A stretch of 64,000 nt of DNA from Zeugodacus cucurbitae. Its lineage: Eukaryota; Arthropoda; Insecta; Diptera; Tephritidae. The notes under the pieces were generated by a model. The model saw nothing but the letters and a program-made list of their open reading frames with translations, made no database searches and was not told where the DNA came from. The stretch spans positions 67,369,001 to 67,433,000 of the forward strand of contig NC_071670.1 of assembly GCF_028554725.1 (NCBI RefSeq), given 5' to 3'. Every line of letters starts with the position of its first letter. The first letter of the stretch is position 1. Below are positions 35,561 through 48,237 of the stretch, one piece after another. The translations under genes and the position numbers were made by a program.

Positions 35561-37544
35561 TCGTGTTCCTATTCCGCTTTGCTCTTCGTTTTACTATGAG
35601 CTCAGCCTTATAAAGTATAAATTTGGTTCGTCGAGAGTGGCCTTTACCTATCGATACACTGTATGCAGTCTACAGTATTATTCGCTGAGACATTTGAAAC
35701 TATAGTTTGATACTATCATTATTTTCGAATTTTCTGCAGACAAGCTTTTATAACTCGTTTTCTCAAAATTAGAGTCAACTTGAACGGTAGATTTCACTTC
35801 ATTGTATTCATTTAATTTCACTGCATTTAGGTTAAACAAAAAAAAATATTTTAAGAAATACAATTTAAAAAACAAGCCAACAAGCTTTTAATAAAAATCA
35901 GCCACATTTAATTAACGATATCCTTATGGGCTTAATGAACACACATACATACACATACATACATACATGTACATATAAAGTCAATTGCAGCCGCAAAGCC
36001 GAACTTCAAGCCACCTGCCTGCTGAGGCTCCATTATTATTTTCTTTATTTGATTAATCAACATTTTCGGAATATTTTTATTACTTGCAGATATGCAAATT
36101 TGGACACACATACATATGCATACGAATAAATGTATAAGCCATCAATATGCCTGCCATTCACGCCTTCACACTGGTGCAATTATTGCATTCCAATCCATTT
36201 TTGTCCGATATTTCCAAATTATTCAATTGGATTTTCACTTTGACCAATTCCAAATGGCCGAACGCAAATGCAAATTGAATTGCTGTTGCTGCCTTCAGCT
36301 GTGTCCGCGTATGCCAAGCGCAAATTACCAGCGCTGATAACATTGAGGTGATAAGCAAAAATAAAAAAAAAAACCGCAGAAATTTGTAGGAACTACGGCA
36401 TAGATAAACACACACTCGTTGTTATAGCATATCATGGCGTGTGCTTGCCTCGGCTAGTATTGCAATCAGGGTTGCCGTCAACGTCAGCTTTCAATGGCCA
36501 ACGGCCAACCGTCCGTATCATGATCGAGCAGAACTTATCGCAAGTGTTTGCGATTTGCTAGCAAATTAACGCTACGTGCACAGCCACACACACACTCCTC
36601 GCATTCGCTGCACTGGCGACACAGATCGCAACGAATTCCAGTTACGGAGTATTCCCCGGTGATCGCTCTTTACGTAGTCTCGCAAGTAATCAGAATGAAC
36701 CATTAGTCGGCAATGGCTTCTGTGTGCGCGTCCAGCAGCTCCAGCCAGTTCGACCGCCGGGTGTCACCTGCCTCAGCTGGACTGTAGCACACTGATAGCG
36801 TTGGGGGCTCGAATTGTCGGACACGATCAAATGAATTGCACCGTTTGTGTGTGTGTATGTATATATTTAATGCATAAATTAGCGTTAAATGCCGGAGCAG
36901 TAACGCACTGACGTGGGGTCTTGCGCTGTACCTCGTGTTGTAGGTGTTCCAGCGCATATGTCATATGGCCCCAACAGCGACAGTTACAGCGAAATCGAGG
37001 TGTTGTTATTAGTTAAATGAATTGTGGGTAACCACATACATACATACATTGATTTAAAAATACATCTATCTAGTATTAAATAGTTTCTACACGGAACCAC
37101 TTTACTGCATTCCACTTAAATCAGCGAAAATTAAATATTAAGCACAACCACTTTTCAGCGGCTTTAGGTATGTTTGGATGTGTCTTAATGCCTGCGCAAA
37201 TTGGCAAATATGAAATTCTTCAAAAATAATGTAAAACAAATACACTTGATTCTCCCACACAGACGAGACTCGAGACTTGGCTTAAGCCTAAGCCGACAGG
37301 TACTATATCAATCACTTTCGATTTTAAATACTAAAATATGTCGAATGGTATTTGCCGTGAGGCTGAAAGCATAGCAGAGCTAATAAGTCAGGCAAAAATA
37401 CAGAGTATACGTATTATGAGCGAAATAGTTCTTTTATCTTTTCCAAAGGCTGGAATGAGACCTAGCTTTGTAGCTCTGTATTCTCAGAAAGCATTTGTGA
37501 CAGTTGGAGTAGTAGAGTCGTTGTATAAGATTCATTTTTATACC
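35561..37544. other. Intronic stretch with a GC-richer island
   Basis: ACATAC simple repeat at 35940-35970 and an island at 36420-36980, described separately. Otherwise nothing recognised. Confidence 0.6.
36420..36980. promoter_or_regulatory. GC-richer island, possible promoter/enhancer
   Basis: Repeat-free, GC-richer. Contains Inr-like CCAGTTACGG (36636) but no matching downstream element. The minus strand has CTCAGCTGAGGCAG followed by GTGACA, which could act as a splice donor. The evidence is only composition and weak signals. Confidence 0.22.
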
Positions 37545-38275
37545 CTGATACCCTGTTATTAGGTTTGTCACGAAGTTTGTAACACCCAGAAGGAAGCGTC
37601 GGGACCCTATAAAGTATATATATAAATGATCAGTATGTTGAACTGAGTCGATTTAGCCATGTCCGTCTGTCTGTATATATTCGAACTGGTCCTTCAGTTT
37701 TTAAGGCATCGTTTTGAAATTTTGCAGATGTTATTTTCTCTTCAAGAAGCTGCTCATTTGTCGGAACTGCCGATATCGGACCACTATATCATATAGCTGC
37801 TATACAAACTGAACGATCGGAATCAAGGGCTTGTATGGAAAACTTCCGCATTTTACTACATATCTTCACGAAATTTGGTGTGAGTTATTGTTCATAGAAA
37901 TAATTTAATCTCCGAAAAAATTGTTTAGATCGGTTCACTATAGCATATAGCTGCCAGACAAACTGAACGATCGGAATCAATGGCTTGTATGGAAAATTTT
38001 CGCATTTGACGTGGTATCTTCACGAAATTTGACATGGATTACTGCTTAAGATAATAATATAATCTCCGAAGAAATTGTTCAGATCGGTTAACTATATAAC
38101 CATAATGTTTCTAGCAAAAAACCGGGCTAAAAAGAATTAGTAAAATGTTTTTTTTTTTACTTACTTTTTCTTACGTTTTTAGATTTGCTTAAACACATAG
38201 TTACTAAAAGAAATGCACCTGTGAAGGGTATATTAGCTTCGGTACAGCCGAAGTTAACGTTTTTTCTTGTTTTAA
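37545..38275 (+). repeat. Dispersed repeat S with internal tandem units
   Basis: A second hairpin-ended repeat family. The right end is GCTTCGGTACAGCCGAAG then TTAACGTTTTTTCTTGTTTT. Inside are the landmarks AAAGTATATATATAAATGAT, CTGTCTGTATATATTC and two tandem units of about 154 bp starting at 37782 and 37936 (CACTATA-CATATAGCTGC...ACTGAACGATCGG) plus the start of a third at 38090. I associate this family with tephritid and other fly genomes. It is non-coding and its class is unknown to me. Confidence 0.7.
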
Positions 38276-38639
38276 GTGAAGTTTGATTTGAGATTTAGAC
38301 CTGATAATAGACGAAATATTTTTGTATAGATTTCTAGACTGAACGACGAATTTTACATACAGGATAGCCTGGTTCATAGAATTTTTTATATTATATTATG
38401 TATAGAAACCTGTGTTGTTTCAAATGTTATCCACTAGTAGTGTTGGACAAAGAGGAAAAGATCTTTCACAATAATTTCAATTTAGGACTACAATTAATGC
38501 CTGATATGTTTTCGAGGACTCGTCTTAAATCGTTTAGGCGAAAATTATAAAAAGTCTCGAAAAGAAAGTTTATAGTCCCTAAAATACTTAATGTATATAT
38601 ACAGGGATCATTTTATGTTCAATAAAGAGTGGCACAAAA
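38276..38639. other. Intronic spacer between repeats S and R3
   Basis: AT-rich, nothing recognised. Confidence 0.65.
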
Positions 38640-39285
38640 ATGAAAAATTGAATTGAAAATGAAAAATATTCGATTCGACCGATTTCAAAGATATTTGGTA
38701 CATAATATTTCATCGCCATTCTGATATTACCGATGGAATCGATTCAAAACCACGTCTACTTCCCATAACATACAATTTTGAAGTTCATATGATTCCTTTA
38801 CATTATAATATATATATTGGTTCCTCTATAAAATGGAAATATCGGAATAAAACTTTACACAAATACTTGAGGTGTGGCATCGAAATCGGCCTAAAATCAC
38901 CAAGGTCCCAGATATCGAACATAAAGAACTCAAGGCCTAAGAATACTTTTTTACCGAAAATATCAATAAATTTCTCAGATATTTTAATATAATTCAGAGG
39001 GAATCTTTTTCTTTTAATAGTGTGTTTCTGTACCAAAAATGGTTAACATCGGGTCATAACTTCCCCTAGTTCCCATATACCACATATTCGGATTTTCAAA
39101 CTTCTGGTGGACTTTATACTCCATATTTGATGCAGTTTGGTCGCTAAAGTAGTGTGTCCAGGTTTCAGCCCTTTTATACTATTTATAATAGTTTTCACCT
39201 ATCTTTATTCCGCATATATGGGTAAAATTGTGTGTTACTTTAATAAAATTATATCAATATATTACGAGAGTATTAAATGTTCGGT
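38640..39285 (-). repeat. Dispersed repeat R, fragment R3
   Basis: Minus-oriented fragment with diverged R landmarks (TTCCCATAACATACAATTTT, CATATGATTCCTTTAC) ending in TACGAGAGTATTAAATGTTC GGTTATA. The box-containing half is absent, as in R2. Confidence 0.6.
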
Positions 39286-40530
39286 TATACATATTTCTCT
39301 ACATATCAGGACGATATATCCTTTTTATTACACTCATCCATTGCCTCTAAGCTACGCCAAAAGTATGTCAAAGCGATAAAAATAGAAATAACAAAATATC
39401 GTGAAGTAAAAACAAATAAAAATGCAACAAATCAGCGCTTCAACAGTTTCCCGGTTTATATAAACATACATAAATATGAACCAACAGCCACTGCCAATGG
39501 CCTCGAAGTGCCACTTGGCGTTTGAGTGCACACAGGGAGCAACACACAACAGTTCCTCCCTTTAACTCCTGTCAATAACTACATATATCGAGGGAACAAA
39601 ATCGCAAAAACAAAGCAGGCGCACTTAATGTGCTAAACGTTGGTAGATTACTTGATTTTTATATAAACATCTTGATGTATGTGTGTGTGTTTGTTATTGT
39701 TTATAAAAATATTATGCTCAGTCAAAGTGAATATTGCCTGTAAGCCACCCTTTATTTATTGAGTCCTGTATCAGGACAAATGCAAGCATACTGCACACCA
39801 GCTTACCCTTCACCAGAAAAGAAAAACAATAACAACAACATTTGACACACATAAAAAATACACACGATTACAATACAAATAGAGAAGAAAAGGTTATGAA
39901 AGCGACGATTACTAGTTTAAAGTCGAGAATGCGACTTGTTGTAATTGCGCCGACCGGAACTCAAATTTCGTCAACGCAAATAAGTAAATAACTGCGCATA
40001 TACAGTATATGTATGTGTGTGTAGCTGTAATATCGGTGACTTCCTCGCATTTAACAACGATTTATTTATTCAACCCGCTGCGACTCACATGAAAACCATA
40101 AAAATAATTGCGTCAAATGGCACTGCGTTTGCACACACTCTCCACGGTTGATCGCCTTCACCTGATAAGGACATTCACAGCCTGTGAAAGGCATTTCAAT
40201 AATTCATGAATTTCGCCGAATGTTGAATGTAATCCGTGCCGGTGGGTAAACGCTTTGTGGCCGTAAAAAATTATCGCGTTGCATTCTGTGTGCATTTCGA
40301 CATAAATAAATATGTATGTATGTGTGTAATTTTACTCGCACCCGCATATGCTTACATTTGCTTAATTCGGGATGTTTCGATAATTTTCATAGGTGACGAA
40401 ATTATGGCATATGGCCAGTGAAAGTGATTAAGATTGACATTTTAATGTTCACAAAACTATTTTGAACAGATTTTTATAATCATCGAACAATAAACATACA
40501 TGCATACATATATAAATATTTAAGTAAAAA
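39286..40530. other. Intronic stretch without gene
   Basis: Mixed composition, GT/CA simple repeats near 39680 and 40010. No gene or element recognised. Confidence 0.6.
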
Positions 40531-41717
40531 CAAGTAAGTTCGGTGGCAACCGAACATTTTATACTCTCGCAATGTATTGATATATTTTTATTAAGATAAC
40601 ACACAATTTGACCCAATTTGAAAATTCTATAATTAGGTATATGAGAGGTAGGGGAAGTTACACTATTAGAAGAAAAATATTTCCTCTAAATTAAATTAAG
40701 ATATCTGAGAGATTTACCGAAATTTTCGGTGAAAAATTACCATGGCGCACTGAATTCTTCATATTCGGTTGCTTTGAAAAGTTAAAAGTTCGGGGCTTTG
40801 AAAAGTTAAAGTCCGATTTCGACAATTTTTTCACAAGTGATGCATGATGATCATATACAATATTTGTGTAAAGTTTTATTTCGCTATCTTATTATATATT
40901 ATAAAGTGAAGGAATAAGATGGAGTTCAAAATTGAGTTACATGGGAAGTTGTCGTGGTTGTCATCCATTTTCCACACGTGTCATCAGGGTGTCAAGAAAA
41001 TATTATACATATACGGAATTTCATTCGAATCGGTCGAGTAGTTCCTGAGATATGGTTTTTGACCCATAAGTGAGCGATGCCACGCCCATTTTCCATTTTG
41101 TAAAAAAATCAGCATCCTTCTGCAATTTCTTCTGTAAAATTTAGTATTTCTGACGTTTTTCGTTATTGAGAGAACCCACTTTTAGTAATTTTCAACTTAA
41201 CCTCTGTATGAGAGGTGGGCGTGGTTATTATCCGATTTCAACTAATTTCATTTTGTGTGGTGGGGTACGTAAGAGAATCGACTGCAGCTTTATTGGCTTG
41301 CGAGATATATACAAATAACCGATTTGGGGGTGGGGCCACGCCCACCTCCCCAAAAAAATTGCTTCCAAACACGCCCCTTCCTAGTCCTTTGTTCCAATTT
41401 TTACTTTTATAACTTTATTTATGGCTTAGTTATGACACTTTATGTGTTTTCGTGCCATTTTGTGGGCGTGACAGTGGTCGGATTTTGCCCATTTTCGAAA
41501 GCAACCCTCTCACGGTCGCAAGGAACATGTGTTCCAAGTTTCATCAAGATATCTCAATTTTTACTCAAGATTTTGACTTGTCTCGTCACCCTGATCATTT
41601 TGATATACATACATATATAACCCTATATCTAACTCGTTTAGTTTTATGACTTACAAACAACCGTTATGTGAACAAAACTATAATACTCTCTTAGCAACTT
41701 TTGTTGCGAGAGTATAA
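40531..41717 (+). repeat. Dispersed repeat R, near-complete copy R4
   Basis: Reference copy, about 1.19 kb. The left end is a hairpin, GTTCGGT-GGCA-ACCGAAC (40538-40555). The right end is a longer hairpin, TACTCTCTTAGCAAC-TTTT-GTTGCGAGAGTA (about 41683-41714). Three 10-bp boxes alternate in orientation: GTGGGCGTGG (41215), CCACGCCCAC (41336) and GTGGGCGTGA (41462). It has no long coding frame; the 98-codon frame is accidental. Mariner copy M5 begins 12 bp beyond it. Confidence 0.75.
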
Positions 41718-41729
41718 ATATCCTCTTTA

Positions 41730-42025
41730 CGAGATGTTTTAAAAAACTAACGGGAATTTTCGGGTTTTGAACTACTTATTCATTCTTCTACAATTAACGT
41801 TGTCGCCTTCAAAATAGTCCCCAATCGTTATTATGCACTTACATATGTCAGCGCTTCTTCTAATCGTTGATACACCTCTCAAACTCGATTTTTGGGATAA
41901 AACGACGGGCCTTTAAGTTTCTCTTTATTTTTGGAAAATTTTCTCGTACTCCATAACAATAAAAAAATCGACAATCGCGTCAAATTTAAATAAAAAAATT
42001 CCCGTTATTTTTTGAATTTAATGTA
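41730..42025 (-). mobile_element. Deleted mariner copy M5
   Basis: After TA: CGAGATGTTTTAAAAAACTA ACGGGAATTTT. Right end AATTCCCGTTATTTTTTGAA. The C-terminal transposase region is on the minus strand and heavily deleted (about 296 bp in total). The potential target reads ACAATTAACGTTG and is empty. Confidence 0.7.
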
Positions 42026-44431
42026 CTCAAAATGTCCACTATAACTCACCAAAGCATTGAATAAATTTTACACTATCGTAGTATACAATTGATAAATAGT
42101 ATTACAGTAGAGATGAAGACAGTTCTATCAAAGAATGATTTTGATTCGAACAATTTGAAACTACTAACAAATTTTCGAATCTGTACCTATCAGTAACGTT
42201 ATACAATCTAGCAAAAGGTCTGACTGATAGTTCTACACACTCATAGTTTAACAAACTCATAAATAGTGAAAAGAAAAAGTATTTTCATAATTTTGCGATG
42301 AAATACCAATAAATAAGCTGATAATTGGTAGACGAACACAATGTAAAAAACATCATTACTTCAAAAATTATTAAATTTTGAATTTTCAATATTGAGAGTT
42401 TCCACTCAACAAATGCTTAGCAGCAATAAATGTGCCACACACGCTTCTAATGAACCACTTCAGAGCGCAGTGAAATTAATATATGGCGCTCCATCGGAAC
42501 TTTTAACGCTCGCACTGGCTCAGCAGCAATGAAGTGTGGCATGGAATTGAGGCGAATCTTGTTAACAAAATCTGCTCACGCCACATTTCCAAGCAATAAT
42601 GTTGTCAACAAAAATGCAATTCAGGCGGTTGCACCCCGATCCCAAATACTCCCCAGCAAGTGCATATGTAAGCAGTAGGATAACCCCAACGATTGGCTAA
42701 CAGCCTAATTAAAATGCATACAATGTTGCAAGGCGCTCGCTCGCATTTTTAACGAGAAATTGCCACATTAGCCGCCGCAGATTTTAATGAAATAATTACA
42801 ATTTTTCCAAATTCATATGAGCAGGAAGTGCAAATGATTCGACGTTCGACTGAAATGCGTCAGCGTTAAGAATTCAATACGAAATATGTCTATGTATGTG
42901 TATGCGATACTGAAGTGCTGGGAAGAAAGCAGCAAGCAGTGTGTGTATGTATGTGTCTTGAGTGTTTCAAGAAGTGCAACGAAGCACACGAAGTAATGCC
43001 GCAATTAAGCGAATTACAAATTGCGTTGCAGTCAATTTGGATGGCGTTGATTGACGATGGATGTGCTCGACAGGAGATGCTGTAAAAGCATTGGCGACTG
43101 GAAATACGAGTGCATAGAAGAGTATATAATTGTATTTTATATAAATATAGAAAAATTATTCGAACGACGCTAATAAGACTGTTCGAGGCTTCGTTTGGAA
43201 CTTTGAGATATTTTCGAAAATTAAAGCCTATTCGTTTTCAAACTTTTTTCGAATTTTTCAATAACTAGAGGCACAACTGTTACAGTTACCAGTCGAATAA
43301 AGTATAATTTACCGATACAAATCGTTTTAGATCGCCCAAATGACAGGCCCTGGTTGGATAAAATCCAGACAAATTCCGGTACATCAGAATCAGACGTCGT
43401 GGGAATTCAATATTTAGCCTTCGTTAAGTGTTTTTGTATACTTAGTAACTAATCTGTGAATTCTAGCGTAAAGAACTCAACTTCGAATCCGATTCGGGAT
43501 CCCAAACCCTTTTACCCTGAAACCAAACCCAAATTTCCAGAAGTGAAACTGTATATGTTTCAGTCTAACTATATTTCATCGTAATTTCAATTCGGTGAAG
43601 CTTAATCACTTTTAAGTGAAAACGCAATTTCAAGTCTCGAGCACAATGGACCGAAAAACTGAAATTCTTGCCTTTAAGTTTAGTCGACTTATGCTATTTT
43701 AATTTATATGTACATAGATGCATAAATTCCAAGTACTAAGTACAGAGCATAAGTACTTAGAAAGCCATTCCATAAATTCATTTAATTATTTTTGTTTTGT
43801 TGTTGCCTATATTTATTTCGCCCATGAATGTATGCACGAGTCGTGTGAAGGCGCTGTCGGCATCTGTCAACATTGCGAATTCTTGGAGTGCAATGAAACG
43901 CATATAAACCAAGTACTTGTGAGAAAACAGACAGACACACCACACAACACTAGACAAACATTGGAGTTAACAGAAATTGGGGAACGATTGTTGTTGCATT
44001 TATATAGGCACACAATTTTCGATTCTTTTTCCATTAAAAAAATGTTTCTTTGTCTTCGTGGGCTAGCTGTTGTTCCGTTGTGTTGCTTGCAGCATTGCCG
44101 CGGGCGTCTTTTGTTTCGCTAACGCGAAGTGCATCCGTGGTGTGCGTCGTGCATTTGACGCATTTTACACCAGCCTCAACGCCGGTGGCGCTACTTTTGC
44201 CGGGCGATCCGCCCAAAAACAGGCACCACGGCTGTTTCTTTGTTCTGTTCGTTGGCCACTTGGAATTCGAAACAAAACCAAATAAGCAAATTGTCATCGC
44301 CCAGAAGGGAGCGAGCATGTGGCAATGATTGCTTTTACTTGCGGCAAATTCTTGGAAGGAGGTTATCAACACCAGGGAAGATTTGCATTTTTTCTATTGT
44401 TTCATTTGATTTTCGATATTTATCGTTATAA
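42026..44431. other. Intronic stretch without gene
   Basis: Includes a moderately GC-richer patch at 42470-43090 and another at 44040-44300. The 134-codon plus-strand frame at 43718-44122 shows no family resemblance. Nothing else recognised. Confidence 0.55.
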
Positions 44432-45140
44432 CTCCAGGATTTCCCATTAATAAGCATTAATCCTTCGCGTCTTGGCTCCCACGTCACTGTTGACAGTCAT
44501 AACTTTGAAGTTGTAGAAAATTTCGTCTACCTGGGAACCAGCAATAACAGCAATAACAATGTCAGCCTGGAACGCAGAATCACTCTTGCTAACAGGTGCT
44601 ACTATGGACTAAGTACCCAATTCAAAAGTAAAGTCCTCTCTCGACAAACAAAAACCAAGCTCTACAAGTCTCTCATCATTCCCGTCCTACTTTACGGTGC
44701 AGAAGCGTGGACGATGTCAACATCCGATGAGACGGCACTAGGAGTTTTCGAGAGAAAGGTTTTGCGGAAGATTTATGGTCCCTTAAACATTGGCAACGGC
44801 GAATACCGCAGACGATGGAACGATGAGCTGTATGTGTTATTCGACGACATAAACATAGTCCAGCGAATAAAAAGACAGCGGCTACGCTGGCTGGGTCATG
44901 TTGTTCGAATGGATGAAAGTGCTCCAGCTCTGAAAGTATTCGATGCAGTACCCGCTGGTGGAAGCCGAGGAAGAGGGAGACCTCCACTCCGATGGAAGGA
45001 CCAGGTGGAGAGGGACCTGGCTTCGCTTGGTATAACCAATTGGCGCCAAACTGCCAGAATGAGGGATACGTGGCGCGCTGTTGTGGACTCGGCTATAACC
45101 GCGTAAGCGGTGTCTACGCCAGTCAAGAAGAAGAAGATTA
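44432..45140 (+). mobile_element. LINE 3' end with intact reverse-transcriptase C-terminus
   Basis: An open frame of 224 codons with no ATG needed (44432-45106) reads, in order, NFEVVENFVYLGTS, LYKSLIIPVLLYGAEAWTM, GVFERKVLRKIYGPLNIGNG, RIKRQRLRWLGHVVRMDES, GSRGRGRPPLRWKDQVERDL and ITNWRQTARMRDTWRAVVDS before TAA. This is the C-terminal domain of a non-LTR retrotransposon polyprotein common in insects (RTE-like in my judgement). After the stop comes a short 3' end with (GAA)n, GTCAAGAAGAAGAAGATTA, typical of such elements. The copy is 5'-truncated, as usual for LINEs, but has no stops, so it is the youngest LINE here. GC-richer than its surroundings. Confidence 0.88.
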
Positions 45141-47024
45141 ATCCTAGTAATACTGAACTGATTTAATTCAATACCTTTAGGAGATACCAATCATGAGCCG
45201 CTCTTGAAAGAAAGTCCCTTGAGTGCCGAGAGTAAGAGTCGAATGTTGCAGAAGGACTATTGGTAAAATATAAGGTTACCAAATTGAGTTATTTTGGCTC
45301 TTTGAAAAGACTAAGACTATATTGTTCAATGGGATATGGTCGTTCTATAGTTGTTCTTGACTCGAAGAAACTGTTTACCAATTGAATAGGCTGACCGGAA
45401 CCTTCGCATACTTTGAACCCAGCCCTGGCAATCTTTTATCTTCTATGGATAGACTAAAGTTTGTCCTATTGCTACTAATTACTGTTAGGTTACACTCTAA
45501 ATTAACTTTTCGGAGGAAATCGAGTATTAATGAATAATAGAATACCATTAATTTCAAAGAATGACGAAATAAGATAATTAAAATAAGTATTTTAACTGAA
45601 GGGATTCATGCTTAGACGAAAAAAATTACAAAAAATAAAAATTTTTGTATTTTTGATCTTTTCTTTGTATGAATATACGAGTACTTCTGTACCTAATGCC
45701 TCGAACTGTCTAAGTACTCGTACTAGTTATTCATTAAAACTATTTTCATTTTCAATTTATTGAAATAATGGAGAAAAGTGGCTTAGACAGAGCAAACACA
45801 CACAGCCCTATATAGGACTAAGCAACGCTGTCGTGTTGCATTCCGAGCGGCTTTTTATTACGACAAATGACAGCCATTACTTGCATGCAATTTGGAGCAC
45901 CGCCAAGTGTACTCATGAAGGCAGTGCACCAACAACATTGCGGCGGCTTGCATATTATGGCCTGTTAAAAGGACCGCCTTAGCAACCAACAACTGCAAAC
46001 ACAATGCGCCAAGTCACTGGTCGTTGGTTGTTTATTTATGCTGTTGCTGTGACAGCATGTCCTGATTCCAACAGCCAGTCAGCCAGCCAGCCAGCCAACC
46101 ATTTGTGTTATCCTTACACAACATTTCAGTGCTCGTGTTCTTTGCTTTGCTTTTATGGATTTTAAACGGCAGTGTGCTAAGGCTTTTCGATTATTATCAT
46201 ATTTTATTTATCATTTTCTGCAGTTTTCATGAAAACATGCCACTTCGTGTTGAGAAATCCTTTTAAAAATTATTACAGCCACAGCACACACTTCCTATAC
46301 ACACACATATGAAAATACGTATGAATACTAGAATCAAGATGCATGCTAAGTAAGTAAGTGTTTTTGTGTGCCTTATGGAGCTGTACTGTGTGCTTGTGGC
46401 TACAAGGCAGTATGCCACGTTGATGTGCAAGGACATGCGCTGCTGCAATGGCCGCTGCAGTGCCTCATCACTTGTTGTTCTTGTTGTGACTGTCACAGCG
46501 CTGGCTTGTTGGCTGGAGTCTTTGTGCAGCAGGTGAATGCATACGGTGCTCCAGTGAGCTGGCGCTCATTAAATATTTGCACATCCTTTTTCGTTTTACT
46601 CACCAGTTTTATTTTAATTTCTTTGCAGCTGTCTCTGTTCGTATTTAAATTTATTAATGGCGTTTTCCATATTAAAATCCGTCGGGAGGGAAATAGTGTT
46701 GAACATACATATAATTTTAGCAAGGACTTTTACCTAGACTTTTGCATAGACTTTGCGCACGGAAGCGTTCAAGGACCGCTTGCGGTGTGAGTGCGGTTGG
46801 GCACTGAAATGTGTCACTCACGGGAAATAAGAGCGCTGAATTTCTTTTTTTATAATTTTTTGAGCAAAACATGTACATGTAAACGATTATTTAAGTGTGC
46901 GAATAAACTTTGTGCTATTTAAAACAAAATTTTAGAAAATAAGCACTTTTAGATGGAGTACATAATTATAGGTACTTTTCTTTTAAGAAAAACTACTACT
47001 GATACTACAATTAAACAAATAAGG
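45141..47024. other. Intronic stretch with a GC-richer island
   Basis: The island at 45830-46560 (tandem CAGCCAGC at 46075-46098; Cys-rich accidental frame at 46368-46790) is the only notable part. No gene supported. Confidence 0.55.
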
Positions 47025-48237
47025 AAGGGCTAAATTTTGATGTCACCGAACATTTTATATTCTCGCAATTTATTTAGTTAAATTTATTAATATAACAAAC
47101 AATTTGACTCAGGTATTCGGCATATATATGGTATAAAGTCCATTGAGGTATATAGGAGATAGATGAAGTTATGACCCGATTTCACTCATTTTTGGCACGA
47201 AGACATATTATTAGAAGAAACATAATCCCTCAAAATTTCTTCAAAATATCTGAGAGACTTAGCTATAATTTCGGTAAAAAATTGTTAGAAGTACTGAGGT
47301 CCTCATATTCGATATATAGGGTATTGAAAACTTATGGACCGATCTCGACGATTTTTAGAAGGGTGATGGCACTCTTTAAATACAGTATTTCAGCGAAGTT
47401 CTGTTCCGAAGTCTTCACTAGTACTAACTTTATATATTGTAAAGTAAACTCTTCAGACCGACTTCAGAGTTCTGGTATATGGGAAGTAGGCGTGGTAGTG
47501 AACCGATTTAGACTATTTTCACAACATATCATTGGGAAGGTAGAAAGATATTATGAACCGAATTTCATTGAAATTGGTCTGGTAGTTTCGGAGATATGGT
47601 TTTTGACCCATAAGTGGGCGGAACCACACCCATTTAAAATTTGGTATACCATTTTGAGTGCAGCTCTTCTGCACCTTCTTTATAATAAAATTTAAGGTAT
47701 TTCTTACTGAGTTAAAGCATTCTTAGTAGTTTTCAATATAACCTTTGTATGGGATGTGGGCGTGGACTGTATAAGGTTGTACCTAAAAGAAACGAGAGTA
47801 CCTCTAGAAAGTTTCCTTGATATAGCTCTAGTAGTTTGCGAGATATGTACAAAAAACTTAGTAGGGGGCGGGGCCACGCCCACTTACCTAATAAAAAAAA
47901 ATACATCCACATATGCCCCTTCATAGTGCGATCCTTCATGCCAAATTTTACTTCCTTAGGTCTATTTATAGCTTAGTTATGTATATCACTTGTGTTTTCC
48001 GTTTTCGACATTTTGTGGGCGTGGCAGTGGTCCGATTATGCCCATCTTCGAATTTAACCTTATGGTGCCAAGAAATACGTCTTCCAAGTTTCATCAAGCT
48101 ATCTCAATTTTTACTCAAGTTACAGCTTGCACGGATGGAATGACGGACAGGCGGACAGACAGACATCCCGATTTGAACTTTACTCGTCTTTTTCCTTTCT
48201 TTAGTTTTAGTAGCAACTTTGTTACGAGAGTATAAAA
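47025..48237 (+). repeat. Dispersed repeat R, near-complete copy R5
   Basis: About 1.2 kb, colinear with R4: CACCGAACATTTTATATTCT CGC at the left, AGTAGCAACTTTGTTACGAG AGTATAA at the right. The three alternating boxes are at 47756 (GTGGGCGTGG), 47874 (CCACGCCCAC) and 48015 (GTGGGCGTGG), and GGACAGGCGGACAGACAGAC is near 48146. The 174-codon open frame at 47171-47695 is not conserved between copies and is rejected as a gene. Confidence 0.72.

Noticed and set aside
43320..43560. Possible LTR or retroelement scrap (YPTRACHLGDLKRF on the minus strand)
   Set aside because: A single short match without flanking structure. Cannot be told from chance.
43718..44122. 134-codon plus-strand frame with several cysteines
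   Set aside because: No family resemblance, no start context or splice support. Expected by chance in 64 kb.
46368..46790. Cys-rich 140-codon frame resembling a secreted small protein
   Set aside because: The first residues do not form a signal peptide, cysteines are spaced irregularly, and the second half is AT-rich simple sequence.
47171..47695. 174-codon plus-strand open frame
   Set aside because: It lies wholly within dispersed repeat R5 and is not open in the sister copy R4.
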